Shown: one piece after another, positions 44,186-56,077 of the stretch
How positions within the stretch are numbered: position 1 is the stretch's first letter
Layout: every line of letters begins with the position of its first letter
Notes under the pieces: generated by a model
What the model saw: the letters and a program-made list of their open reading frames with translations, nothing else
Told to the model about the DNA's origin: nothing
Database searches by the model: none
From: Neostapfia colusana
Taxonomy: Eukaryota > Streptophyta > Magnoliopsida > Poales > Poaceae
Direction: 5' to 3'
Assembly (NCBI GenBank): GCA_030760725.1
Contig: JASWHV010000008.1
Span: 46,014,057 to 46,078,056, forward strand
Length of the DNA: 64,000 nt
Position numbers and translations under genes: made by a program

Positions 44186-47100
44186 TGTAAAATCCCCAAA
44201 AAGTGGTAGCAAGAAAAATTCAGCTCATGTACACCTAGGAAAAAAATGAGGGGAATTAAAACTTTGAATATTAATGGTGTGAGTTCAAAGTAGTGATTCA
44301 AACTTCCCAAAACTTCCAAACATGGAGATCTAAATGCATAACTTGGATCTTCATATTCCAAATATTCAACCTTCCAAATTTCAGCTTATTTGGAGGGGTT
44401 TTAATATTTGTTTAGGATTAAAAGAGGAAGCCCTCTAATCTGAATTTCACATTCAGTTTCAAATTCCAATTTCCTCAATTTGCAAATTTGGTTCCACAAA
44501 TGTGTTCTCCACATTTGAATTAGCAGCCATGCCAAAAATGAGAGACTTTGGAGTTGGTTTGCTATTTAAATCTAGGGTGAGACCAAAAACCCTTAGAATT
44601 TAAATTTGAATTTGGAACTTGAACCAAACTTGATCAAATGCTGCATTGAACTCAAAATTTGAATTCTATATATTTAATTTGGCTTCCCTGCAAATATCTA
44701 GAGTTTCTGGACAAAAGTTGGTGGCAGAAATAGAAGATCAGAAATATTATGAGGGGAAAAGAGAGAATGACATGTGGAGTCAGCTGATCAGTATCTACCG
44801 AGCCAACGTCGGTTTCCCGGTTTTCCACCGCTGCCGCCACGGCGATGCAGAGCGCCACAGCGACGCTGTTTTCTTGGCGCCGAAGACACCGTTTCACTCG
44901 GTGCAGTAGTGCTCGAGCCGAGCGTCAAAGCAGCTGTCAGGGTCTCCACTCACTCGGTGAAGAAACCGCGCACGTCTACGAGTTCCTCTGTTTTCGCTGC
45001 CGAACCGAGCCCTCGCTGTTTCCTCTGCTCTCGTTGCATTAGGCTGGGGTTTCTTCGGTTGAGCAAGGTCGCCGGCGTTGCAGGGTGCTACTGTCCAAGC
45101 TAGGGGCAACTGCGGTTCCTCTCCAGCTGTGATCGCCGCCCGTTTGCTCCAAATTACTGAAAGAACGGCCGACCGTCTACCCTGAAATTCGGCTCCAAGG
45201 TGAAATCATAGTTTAATTGCTCTGGCCCGATGCTTCTACACAACCTAGTGCAGCTCCTCGACGAAGAATCATCGGAAACCGTCGAGAAATGAAGCTGTAG
45301 GCTGAGTTTTTCCGGCTGCCGACGCACAACCCTAGCTGCACCGTCGAGCTACACTTTGCACGAGTTTTTACCCATCTTTGGATGCAAAAACGTGCTCCTC
45401 ACATCACCCTGGTGCTTGTGGTGCTCTCCCCAATCAGAATACTCGTCTCCCATGCGAGAACGATGGCGCCGTAGTGGAATTTGCCGCTGCCGCCGTCGGG
45501 GAGGTATTTCCGGCCATGTAGCACCGCCACCGAGCCTCCCAGCTTGTTTCTCATCGACTTTTGGGCACAGGCGGTGAGTTTTGGGCCGTCTAGGGCACTG
45601 GGCAGCCGTTCCGGCGAGGCACCGCCGTTGCTCCAGCGAGGGGGCCGTCCGGGCGCGAGGAAGATGATGGTGGAGGCCTGTCCCACCTGTCAGTGGCACG
45701 ACCAAGGCGCGGGATCGGGGTGTGGCATGGGATCGGCTGTGGCTGCACGGGTTAACTCCGTAGCCCCCGGTGTTGCCGCAATTCCACTGATCCGGTTTAA
45801 AACAGTGGGCCCGGGCACAATTATTTGAAGTTTCTGTTAGGATAATAATTCCAGGAATTAGCTAATCTTTGCAAGCACATAACTTTTTGTAGAAAACTCC
45901 AAAAAGAGTAAGACCAATTTTGTTGGAATCCTGATAAGGAGTACTTCACAGAAGAACAAATTGCTTGCTATGAAAATGCCCAGTTATTTCTGTAGAATTA
46001 TTTCTAGTAAATATTTAGAGATTTATTCCAGGAGCAATTCTTAATGAAACATTCCCAAATTTGGGTTGCTAATCCTTTTCATAGTAACTAATCTCCAGTA
46101 AAAATTTGAGCTTCATTGTAGTTCATTTGCTAGGTTAAATTGCCTTCCAAAGTTCAGCCCTTATTTGAAAATTCAAATTTAAACAGAAACTTTTCAGAAC
46201 TCCTGTCCAACTTCAAAAATTCATATGTCTCTGTTGGTAGCTCCAAAAATGGTGAAACAAATTTTTTTAGAACCAGGGAGACCTACCCTAATAAGATCTT
46301 CAACTGTTAGTCATGTCAAAGCTCCTGATTTGGGCTTAAATTTCAGAGAAGCCTTGTGCTTGTGGGAATTTTGGAGACCACAAGGTGCAATGAAAATTCT
46401 CCAAATTTTGCTCAGATCATCCTTAGAGAGTCTAGTATCCACTGGAAAAATCCCAAAGCTAATTAAGGATCCTTAATAGCAGTAGCTATGAATAGAAGTT
46501 TGCCTCTTATAAGTCATTAACACTTATACATATATTTTGCTACATTTCATTTAGTGACCGAGGTTGAGGATATGCAGGAGCCCTTGGACGTCCTGCCACC
46601 TGAAGCTAACTTTCTATTTGCTCGCAACCAGGCAAGCCCCGGTTTGCATTTAAGTACTTTTTACAAAGTTTTTCATTTGTATCACTTATGTCTAGGTTGA
46701 AATGGTTGCATTAGAGTTAAGGTGTTTGAAACCCCACTTGCATGACTTTAAATCCTATGAAGGGTTGGGTAGTTTACAGACTCGATGAGTAGAGAATTCC
46801 ATGCTAATATGCTTAGGATCTCGGTAGAAGTCGAGTAGTTGGAATCTACTCGCGAGTTAAGGTTTTATCACATGGTATAGAATAGAGCAGAGAATGGCTT
46901 AAGAGTGGTGAAAATGAGACCCAGCAGGGGGGATAGGATGCAGTTAGCGGAGGTCTCACGTGTGTAGCCCTGTTGGTGTTGATTGAGGACTGAGTCGTGT
47001 GCAGGCCTGCTGAACAAGTATCGAACAGTACCGGATGGCATACTAACATAAGAAGGAAACCGATGTAATTGGTTAACCTGTGTGCCGAGGCTTACCCAAC

Positions 47101-48065
47101 CATGTTATAGGAGTGGGTTTAGGGTAGCAAGGTGTAAATCTGCCAGTGGGCACAGTCACGCTCCATGCGGGACCTCCTGCCCGTTACGGATGGACCGGTT
47201 CGGCGTTTGGGTTTCCTTTTGAAAGGTTTTTGCTTACAACAGAGTAGGAAGGGGTGAGGAATCACGGTTCTGGAAGTGGGTATATGTGACGTGTTGTCCG
47301 GGTGTCTCCTGATTGCAATCACCGTCCCTCGCGGTCATTTGAGTACCGCTTGTTCACTGTTCTGTGACGTAGTAAGAAGTGAAATAAGCCAGATGATTGA
47401 TAATATGCTGTGATGAACTATTAATGTTTGGAAACCATGTCTGCTGTAGATGTAGAGCTAATTAAGTTTATTTTCCACATTGGGCATCACCACATCGGAG
47501 GAAAGCGTTTCTTATTTGATTGTGGACTTCCGATGTGAGGGCTGCCTAAGGCACATGAAATTGCTGCTATAAAACTGAAAGTAAGGATAAACTTGTAGGT
47601 GTGTCTTTATTGCAAAGTCTTTGTCCTATATTACACATCCCTGCATGTAGAGTTCCATGACTAGGGTTGTCGGTTAAGCCTTGCTGAGCCATCATGCTCA
47701 AGGTTGCAATATTTTAGCTGTGTGGATGTGACAGCTATGAGGAAGGTTCCGAGGACGAGGCGATGCCCCCGTCGGGGTACACGGCCGAACTGGAGCCCTG
47801 CACGCCGCCGTGATCTCCGTTTGAGTGCTGCTAGTGTGTAGCGTCCCCGGGCTGGACGGCTGCACTTTTGCTTAGTTAGGATGAGAGGCTATCTATGTAT
47901 AATACTTCCGCTGTTAATTAAGTTTTGTAAAACACTTCCACTGTTTTATATTAATAAAAGTTTGTATGTTGCTCTTATTCTTTTCTTGTGTGTTGTTGGG
48001 TGCCGCATCGCACGGCACCACCCTCTGCGATCCCGGAGTGGGTGAACCACGGGGTGGTTCCCACA
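44186..48065 (+). repeat. 3' LTR of element A (3880 bp)
   Basis: It pairs with 4365-8223. It keeps a hairpin CGAGTAG/CTACTCG (46832-46838 with 46846-46852) that the 5' LTR has lost. The LTR gene is broken here: exon 1 is intact (45452-45503), exon 2 has 77 nt (46555-46631), and the exon 3 acceptor region reads TGTGGATGTGACAG. The terminal codons still read EPCTPP as in solo LTR B. The poly(A) signal is 47953-47958. Confidence 0.93.
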
Positions 48066-48101
48066 GGTCTCTGGTGCGGACAAGTCTGGTATTCCGGATA
48101 A
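48066..48101 (+). mobile_element. Sirevirus fragment between elements A and E
   Basis: These 36 bp begin with the GGTCT duplicate and continue with degenerate palindromic-motif sequence (GGTGCGGACAAGTCTGGT, TTCCGG). They join logically to 4364. The last five bases, GATAA (48097-48101), are the presumed left TSD of E. Confidence 0.65.
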
Positions 48102-51100
48102 TGTAAAAGTCCCAAAACATGTAAATGAAAACATTAGTGGTGAATAAAGTTGAATTTAAATCCAAGAAATGGGACATGCAAAAACTTTTCTAAATAGGTG
48201 AAGATGGTCATGAGCAAGCACATGCATTCAAGTCCACCTTGAATTCAAATGATCATTTAAGTGTAAAGATGGTCATTTGAAATGGAGGATGCAAACTGTA
48301 GTTGGAAACCTTCACTTTGCAGCCATCAAATTAAAAGTTTGAATCCATATTTGAATTCTTCAGGTCCAAATTACGAGGGAGACAAATTTTGAGAAAATTT
48401 GGAGGTGCTTTGATAGGTATATCAAAGATACTTGTGAATTTCAATGAAATTTGAATTCAAATTTGAAACTGAAGTAAAACTTGTCAATTTGCCAAATGGA
48501 TTTCAAATTTGAGCTCCACATGATTGAAGTTTGCACTGTTCCAAAAATTGGAAGATCTTTTGGGCGGAGCAGGGGTGGACCCCACATGTCATAGTGCCAT
48601 CTAAACTTACACTCGAAGCAAATTTCTCTATTCAGACTCGAGCAGCCGAGCGTGCTCCGAGCGCCACCGAGAAGAAAATTGCTGCCACCTCCTCACTGAA
48701 TTGAGCAGCGCTGGAGAGCTGCTCGTGGGTCTTCTGCACCTCGGTGTGATCCTTCCCACCTCTGAACCGAGCTGTTCCTGTTTCATCTCCTCCTCGCACA
48801 CGATAACAGCCCATCACGCCGCCGCCTCGGTTGATACCGGAAAACCACAAAAACGCGCGTGGCACGTTGCCCTGAGCTGCTAACAGAAGGATCGGCCGTC
48901 CTCTAAACGCCTTAGCGCAAAAACCATAGTTCCCGGCGTTCTCCACACTAGGACAGCTTCCCCAAGCGGCAACCTAAAACAACCGCGAACCGGTGTGCAC
49001 GTGGACAGCCCACACCGGGGACTTTCACGCCCGGGCAAGGACACCCCCGGACGCGCTGTTGAACCATGCTGCTCACCCCCAAACCTCAAGCAAATACGTG
49101 GACTACCGAGCGAGAATTGGGGAAAATTGTGCCGGCGGCCACCAACCGATGTTCCGGTATGAAACCTCGAAATTCTCACTCGTTCTTCATTCTTAGATCA
49201 CCAATTCTTGCACACATATGCTGGATTAGCCGGCGATCATTTTCTCTTCACATCCCTAGTTCAGAAACACACGTAGACAATACAATTTCTAGTTCTCCCG
49301 AGCATGTCTATGGTGGTACTCCATGGGCGCACGGTGAAAACCGGATTGCCACCATTTCCGAGCCATGTTGAGGCCATGCCGAGCTAGCTCATCCTCCACT
49401 GGTGTGTTTGAGCGGTTCGGTCGAGCTTTTGGTGGGCTATAAGGGCCGGGCGACGGTGCCGAGCTTCACTGAATGCTGCCGCACGTCGCCGGCCTACTTC
49501 CGGCCACCGGCAGCCTGATAGCTCCGCACCAATGGTTTTCTCATAGCTGGAAACCCCCAGGCGGCGAGTACCGAGCCGAGAGGTGGCTGAGAAGCCGATT
49601 CCAGCGAGCTCCGGTGGGATTCCGGCGAGGGCATATCGCGGGAGCAGAAACAGGCCGAAGGTTGAAGAAGACCGGACGGGTCCCGCATGTCAGCGACAGA
49701 AATTTAAAAGTGCTGATCTGCTGCGTCTCTGGGATCCTTTGCGATGGTGTTGGAAGAATTCAGCGGCCCCGTGTGACTTGATCCAGCAAGTGACACGTGG
49801 TCCCCCTGGACCTACGCGCAGGATTTAAACTTTTCCCCGGTTAATTTGAATTCCAGAAATTCTTCAAACTTTAGAACCTCATAACTTTTGCTAGGAAGCT
49901 TCAAATTTAGTGAATCAAATTGGGTTGGATTCAGATTGAAAAACTCTATCCAAATATGCAACCTAATTTGCATGAAAGTCATTATTTCATTCTGCAAAAT
50001 TCTTTAAACTTTTCAGCCAAAGACTTTTTGAGGGAGTTTGTTTCATCCAAAAATTCTCAAATTTTGCCAGAATATTCTTTAGGATATTAGTGAACTCTTG
50101 TAAAAGTTTCAACTCATTTGGATTTGATTTAGTTAGGATAATTCTGACTTGAAGTTTCTGTGTTCAAATGAATACAGAAACAATTTCAGAAAATTTCCAA
50201 AACGTGGAAATTCAGTTCTGGACAGTCCTTAGCTCCAACAATCCAAGGAAAATTCATACATGCTCCCTGAGTTATGTTTGAAATTGTGGTTCTCTTGAAT
50301 TTGCATGAAAGTGCAAATTTATTCAGAATTAATTCCTTTTTGCCTAAATGCTTAGAGAATTTTTCTGAGTGATCTACTCATTGAAAAAATCTGAATTTAG
50401 TCCAGATGACTTTCTGGTGACAAGGAACTCACAAGAAAATTTCCAGCTCCATTAGAGCCCTGTATCAGTACTTTTCTGTTCAACCTCATTAGGTGATCAC
50501 CACCCAAGTGATAAACCCCACTTATAACTTGATCATAGTACTTCAACCAAACCCAAACCACTAGCACAAGTATCATTTTAAATTCTTAAACAGAGTTCCA
50601 GTTTTAAAACTTGCCTTTAAAACTTGTTAGCAAAAGCTTTACAATTAAACATATATGCATATTCATAACGTGTAGTGATTAAATGTGGAAAAGTGGAGGA
50701 GAAGGGAAGTTTGGATCATGGAGCAAGAAGGACAGGGATTAAGGTTCAAGTCATCAGCAACTAACTTCACAATTATTTGACATTAGTCACCTGCAAAAAC
50801 AAGGAAAGCTCTGGTTTGCATTTAAGCTATTTTATAAAGTTTATACTTTGTTCACTATGATGGTTAGAGTTTGCATGTGTGTTAGGTCAACTATGTTTTA
50901 TACTACACTTGCATAACCAAAATGAACCCTGGAGTCAAGGGTAGAAAGGTGTCATCGCTGTAGAATAAGGCCGTGCTAAATAGGCTAGGACATCCGGTAG
51001 AAGACGAGTAGTTGGAATCTACTCGCGAGCTATAGTTCAGGATTACATAAGTGTGGGTGGAAACGAGACAAACTAAAGTTTACATTTCTAAAGATGAGAC

Positions 51101-52216
51101 CGGGCAGGAGGGTTAGGTAGCGACAAGACGAGGTCTTGGTCGAGTAGCTCTGCCTGTGTCGGTTAAGGACCGATGCGTGTGCCGCATCCTGGAGCAAGTA
51201 TTGAGTTGTGTACCGGAGGCTTACTGGTATATGGGACCCAGGAAACTGATGTACCAGGTTAACTGGATTGTAGAGGCGTACCACATCGTCTCATTAGACC
51301 TATGAGCCTGAGACAGCGCGACCGGTTCTACAGTCGAGTGTCCTGCGAAAGGTTGCCACATACGACGTAATGAAGGACGCCAGATTTGGGTCTTCATTGG
51401 TGGCCATATGTGTCGAGCTATCCGGGCAGTGTTTGATTCGAATCACCGTCCCTCGCAGATATTGAGTACCGCTTGCTCCCATGTTGTGACGTAGTAATCA
51501 AGTTGTGTGGAAACAGATTGCAAAGTTTTAATTGCTTATATGGTTATTGTAAATTGCATGAAAAACCCTGTTTGAAGTAGAGATAGAGCAAACTAAAGTT
51601 ATTTCACCTTGGGACAAGTACCATTGGAATGAAGCGTTTCTTGTTTGATTGTGGAGTTCCAATGTTGCTGGGCGCAAGGTCACTACTATTATGGATATAA
51701 TCTGAAAGTTAAGGATGAACTCGTAGACGAGTCTTTTCGCAAATTACATGTTTAGGTGTTAAGTTACCCTCATGTAGAGCTGCATGCTTTAGGAGAGACG
51801 GTTAAGTCTTGCTGAGCCTTTGTGCTCACTCTTGCTATATGAGTGGTTTTGCAGGTTAATATCAACGCATATAAAGAAGGTTGTCCGGTGAAACTCAGAA
51901 ACTTCCGAGTCATGTTACACACGGAGAACCTAGCCGCTGCCATGTCTTCGTGTTGCTAGCGAGAGGAGTCCGCGGTTCAGGACCTCTTCTCGGGTGCTCC
52001 TTAGTTATTTGACGTGAGCTGTTTATACACTTCCGCTGTAGCTATTTTATGTAAATTATTTGCAAAGAACCTTGTAAGCTTCCGCTTTTGATTTATGTAA
52101 TACAGTTTTCCTTATATGTGTGCTGTTGGGTGCCGCATAACACGGCACCACCCAATGCGAGTCTGGGGCGAGGTGCCCCGTCCCCGTGACTGAGCGGGCG
52201 GCGTGGGGTCCTGTCA
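48102..52216 (+). repeat. 5' LTR of element E (4115 bp)
   Basis: It starts TGTAAAAGTCCC and ends GGGTCCTGTCA. It contains the hairpin CGAGTAG/CTACTCG (51005-51011 with 51019-51025) and the terminal hairpin GGTGCCG/CGGCACC (52129-52135 with 52143-52149). At the place of the LTR gene the exon 2 donor is AAG|GAAAGC (near 50803) and exon 3 would begin with an in-frame TAA, so the gene is lost in this copy. No second LTR is in the window to confirm the left edge. Confidence 0.82.
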
Positions 52217-52219
52217 GCG

Positions 52220-52231
52220 TGGTATCAGAGC
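52220..52231 (+). other. Primer binding site of element E (tRNA-iMet)
   Basis: TGGTATCAGAGC lies 3 nt after the LTR end. Confidence 0.95.
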
Positions 52232-53956
52232 CGCATTGGTAATAGCGCACGGAATAAGGATTGTATTACGACAAAAACTTACGATACGGTGAGGAAACGG
52301 TATTAGGCCCACATAAGGACTATAGTAGTATAGTTACATAAGTGGCATGACAAACATACTTGTTATAATTCTGAACTTTGCTTATGTAACGACGCACCTA
52401 CGCTCAGGTAAGCATGGTAAGGAACGCCACCGAAAGCGGTTCAATTTTGGTTAGCTCCGCTGACGAGGAAAGTGGTTCAGGGATAGGTCTCACAGCTTGG
52501 TGTGAGACATTAATATTAAACTCTTGGACTCTTCATATTCCTGAGTTCATGTGAAATGCTGCTCCCTAGTGTGCATTAGGCAATAAAGTGGAGACCCCAT
52601 CGTGAGGTCAGTAACGTGATAATGTGTTCTTCTGGAAATAGAATAGGAGAACATACGCAGCGCTTGCCATCGGCGTGCCCTGCAGGGCAGTAGGTGGTAT
52701 CTGTTTGGGTGATAAAATTCCCAACCGTGACGACCCGTTCGCGCTCTACTCGGGTTCCCCATCGTGTGATGTGAAAACACGATCACGTACCTTAAGACGT
52801 GGCTTAACTCAAGGACGGCCGTATGGAAATGATACGGGTGTATGTATTTACTTTCAAATATGGACCTGCCAAAAATGACAACAACCCTTGAGTGCACCAC
52901 TATTGAGTGTTTTTCTGCTGGTGCTAACCACGTACGTATTGCGAGTAGTACACGTGTGCGAGAGACCCTCTTAGTGCAACTGATAAAATTTCTATGCCGG
53001 TATAATCCAGTTTAGGATTTTCTTTGGTGAGGCTACGTAGTACCGACATGTTCTTACGGTGCATTGACACCGTACTACACTTAATAACCTCTTACCTATG
53101 AAGGAATGATTCAGGAATTAACATTCAACTAAAAATGGAAGTTTGTAACAAATATTAGTTACTGAACTTTTATTTTGAGCTAAGATTCAAATGAGAGCAT
53201 GACTAGGCGTCAAAGTTTTCAAAAACAGAGTGCTCTCTTTCTGGTAGGAAACCTTGCTGGATTTAACAGATCATAACTCTGAGTAGCTTTAACCAATTAA
53301 GGTGTATGATACAGTTCTGGAAAGATTTTCAAGTGCTCTATAACTTCTTTGTAGATCTCGAGAGCAAAACCACACGTTAAGTTGGTGAAAAGTCCAGTTG
53401 AAGGCAAACTGTTCAGAACCAGGACAGCAGCAAAACCACTCTGGACCTTTCTGTTTTTAAACCATAACTTCCTGTAGAAAAATCCTTAAGGAGCCTATGA
53501 TACACCGTTGGAAAGTTTATGAAATGTGCAACCTTGTTGTAGTTCAAAGTTTGTTCAGATTTTTATTGTATTTGCATATACAACTGTGATAAAGGTAGCC
53601 ACATACAAAGGAGATGCGGGCAAATTTTATCCAGGAACTCTGTCAACTTTGAGCAATCATAACTTTTGATACATAGATGATCTAGAGGAATATAAGTACT
53701 CGTTGGAAATATACTGAAGTTTAATAAAACTTTGGTATGGAACTCAAGTCAAGAATCTGTAGTTAACTTGAGTAAATTTTGGAGTTTGTGTGAACTGGTC
53801 AGGGTAGCTCAGCTAATTAGTTTAGCGTACTTAAGATTTGTTTAAACGTGAATTTGGTTATGCTTTCATAAAGTTAATGACATGTTCATGTTTTACTTAT
53901 CTTTACTTACTACTGAAATAGAATTTTGATTGACTCAAAATTTTGTTTCGTGCAGT
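52232..53956 (+). other. Element E untranslated leader
   Basis: There is no supported ORF. It has donor-like CG|GTGAGG at 52289 and TTTG|GTGAGG at 53027, and an acceptor-like TTTTGTTTCGTGCAG ending at 53955, one base before the Gag ATG. 52645-52840 closely matches 8650-8840 of element A. Confidence 0.6.
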
Positions 53957-54415
53957 ATGGCACGCACACATTGTCAAATGGAGCTTGGAGGTTCAAGTCG
54001 AGGTGGGAATGACTCGACTTCATCACAAGAGCCATCGCCAACCGGGTTGGCGGAGATTATGGAGAAGATGAATGAAATGCTCCAAACTCTAGTTCAGCAA
54101 GGAATAAATATAGAAGCTCAACATCACATGCCAACCCCGAGAACTTATCTGGATTTCTTGGCGACACAACCACCGGTATTCTCCGAAGCGGCTGACCATT
54201 GTGAAGCAAATCACTGGATACATGTCATTGAGTCCAAATTTGGGTTGATTCAGTGTGATGACATCTCGAAGACTCTATATGCCACTCAGCAGCTTCACGG
54301 CTTTGCTGGAGCCTGGTGGGCAGAATACCTTGCTGTCCAACAACAAGGGCATCATATCACATGGAACATTTCGTGCTCGATTCGTTCCGGCGGGCATAAT
54401 GCAAACAAGTCTTGA
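53957..54415 (+). pseudogene. Element E Gag, N-terminal frame
   Basis: The start ATG 53957 follows an acceptor-like TTTCGTGCAG. MARTHCQMELGGSSRGG leads to a Met/Gln-rich helix (LAEIMEKMNEMLQTLVQQ), YLDFLATQPPVF, and the Gag core YATQQLHGFAGAWWAEYL. A frameshift at about 54366 (in the TWN block) ends the frame at 54415, and the coding potential continues in the next frame. Confidence 0.85.
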
Positions 54416-56077
54416 CGAATTCTGGAATCTAAAACAAGGAGAAATGAGTGTTATTGAGTATGCAAAGGAATTCAATCACTTAGCTCAATATGTCCCTGAT
54501 TATGTGAAATCACGATCCTTGAAGGGTTACCATTTTTACCGAGGGCTGACTGCTAGGCTGCAATGTGAGTTGGCTCAAGTTAGCAAAGAAAATTTTGATG
54601 AGTTTGTTAGCTGTGCTATCACTCAGGAATATTATTCCAATCTCTACCTTAAAGAAAAGAGGGAGAGGGACTCACAACAAGATGAATGCAATTATCTGCT
54701 TCAGAAGTATCGGTGGGTAATCCGTTCACCTTCCGGTCGAGAGGTTCCACAAGAGGTGCAATCATTCTTGGAGTATGATGACTCGTATACTCCAAAGAGG
54801 TTTTATTCACCTCCACCACAGCAGCAACTTATTTCGCATGCACCTCAGTATCAACAAGGTGCACCAGAATGTTATTTCCCTCAAGATGCTGAAAATAATC
54901 ATGGTGATTTCTCAGCTGAACCGAGTGGTGTCCCACTTCATATTGACAATGAACTCAACGTCAATGAAGCAACTGAACCGAGAAGCAACATTATGTCTGT
55001 GGGTTCAGTACCAAAGAATGATCTTGGACAGCAAAGGCAAGCCATGTCCAAAGTGGGAACTGTTAATTATGTGTCAGTCGATGATCTGCTCGAAGGAGGT
55101 CCAGTTCTTGCGGGCAGGTTCACATTAAATGACAAGCCGGTTGTAATTTTATTCCACTTTGGGGCAACACATAATTTCATTAGCAAGGCGACGGTGATCC
55201 GGGATCAAATCTCCACAACTACCACAAAAGGTTCTTACCTTATTCATTCGCCGAGTGGATACATATGGACTAATGAAGTCGTTTCTAGAGCACCACTTTG
55301 TTTGGGTGGAAACATTTATCCTACCACCCTCATTATTCTCGAAGATCAAGGAATCAATGACATATTGGGAATATCATGGTTGACCTTCCATAAGGCTGTT
55401 CTGGATATCAAGAACAGGAGTGTTCATTTGGACTCTCCACTTCACGGGCGTCAGACATTGCATCTCGGCAAAGCGGGTTCCAAAGACCCGGAAGTATGTA
55501 ATGCCGAAGCTTGCAAGTTAAAAGACATTCCGTTAGTCCGTGAATATCCGGACGTGTTTCCCAAAGATCTTCCAGGCTTACCACCTGAGCGCAAGGTGGA
55601 ATTCAAAATAGAATTGGTACCGGAAACCACGCCGATCTCTCAGAGACCATACAAAATGGCTCCGAATGAATTAGCTAAACTGGAGGAGCAACTCAAAGAT
55701 CTGATGAACAAGGGGTTCATTCGTCCAAGTTTATCACCATGGGGTTGCTCGGCTTTATTTGTGAAGAAGAAGGATGAGACGCTGAGGCTATGCGTCGATT
55801 ATAGTCCATTAAATGTTGTGACGATAAAGAACAAGTATCCACTACCAAGAATTGATATTCTCTTCGATCAGCTAGTGGGCGCTAAAGTCTTCTCCAAGAT
55901 GGACTTAAGGATGGGATATCATCAAATCAATATTCTAGCGGAAGATATCCCGAAAACAGCATTCTCGACAAGATATGGACTCTATGAGTATCTTGTCATG
56001 TCATTTGGGTTGACCAATGATCCGGCTCACTTTATGTATCTTATGAACTCGGTGTTCATGCCGGAGCTGGATCAGTT
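54366..56077 (+). pseudogene. Element E Gag C-terminus, protease, RT (no zinc knuckle; cut by F)
   Basis: Open from the frameshift to the F insertion. Gag continues (LDEFWNLKQGEMSVIEYAKE), then a region rich in Gln, Asn and Glu replaces the CCHC knuckle: only one Cys (ECYFPQDAENNHGDF) remains. The protease block VVILFHFGATHNFIS has His for the catalytic Asp. Then ILGISWLTFHK, EYPDVFPKDLPGLPPERKV, SQRPYKMAPNEL, VKKKDETLRLCVDYSPLN, YPLPRIDILFDQL, DLRMGYHQINI and YLVMSFGLTN. RT stops at PELDQF, before the YxDD loop, because F interrupts. The frame runs a few codons into F (TAA at 56088). Confidence 0.87.
56073..56077. repeat. Left target-site duplication of element F (CAGTT, inferred)
   Basis: CAGTT precedes the LTR start TGCAAGGGCC. 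The related element A reads AAGTTCGTGG at the same codons, so E should resume with CAGTT then CGTGG beyond the window. Confidence 0.6.

Larger units (their letters stand above)
4365..48065 (+). mobile_element. Element A: Ty3/gypsy chromovirus-like retrotransposon, host of B, C and D
   Basis: It is bounded by LTRs 4365-8223 and 44186-48065, both TG...CA, and by GGTCT duplications. The PBS lies at 8228-8239, and gag, protease, RT, RNase H, integrase, chromodomain-like tail and PPT follow on the + strand (RT before integrase, so Ty3/gypsy). It is about 14.3 kb once two insertions are excluded: solo LTR B (10811-27516, itself holding C) and element D (29605-42291). A by-eye comparison of the first ~135 bp of the two LTRs shows about six or seven differences. 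At least nine nonsense codons or frameshifts inactivate Gag-Pol. The long LTRs, iMet primer and chromodomain-like tail suggest the Tekay/Del lineage. Confidence 0.93.
48102..56077 (+). mobile_element. Element E: Ty3/gypsy retrotransposon, 5' part (interrupted by F)
   Basis: It comprises a 5' LTR (48102-52216), PBS (52220-52231), leader, gag-protease and the first part of RT to 56077, where F is inserted. The 3' half and 3' LTR must lie beyond the window. It is related to A and F (same PBS neighbourhood, leader block, LTR intron sequence). Its Gag has no CCHC knuckle. One frameshift in about 2.1 kb of coding sequence makes it less decayed than A. Confidence 0.9.

Noticed and set aside
49473..49828. 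Overlapping ORFs in the E LTR GC-rich segment
   Set aside because: They occur in several frames at once in GC-rich DNA, with no family match and no second LTR to compare with.
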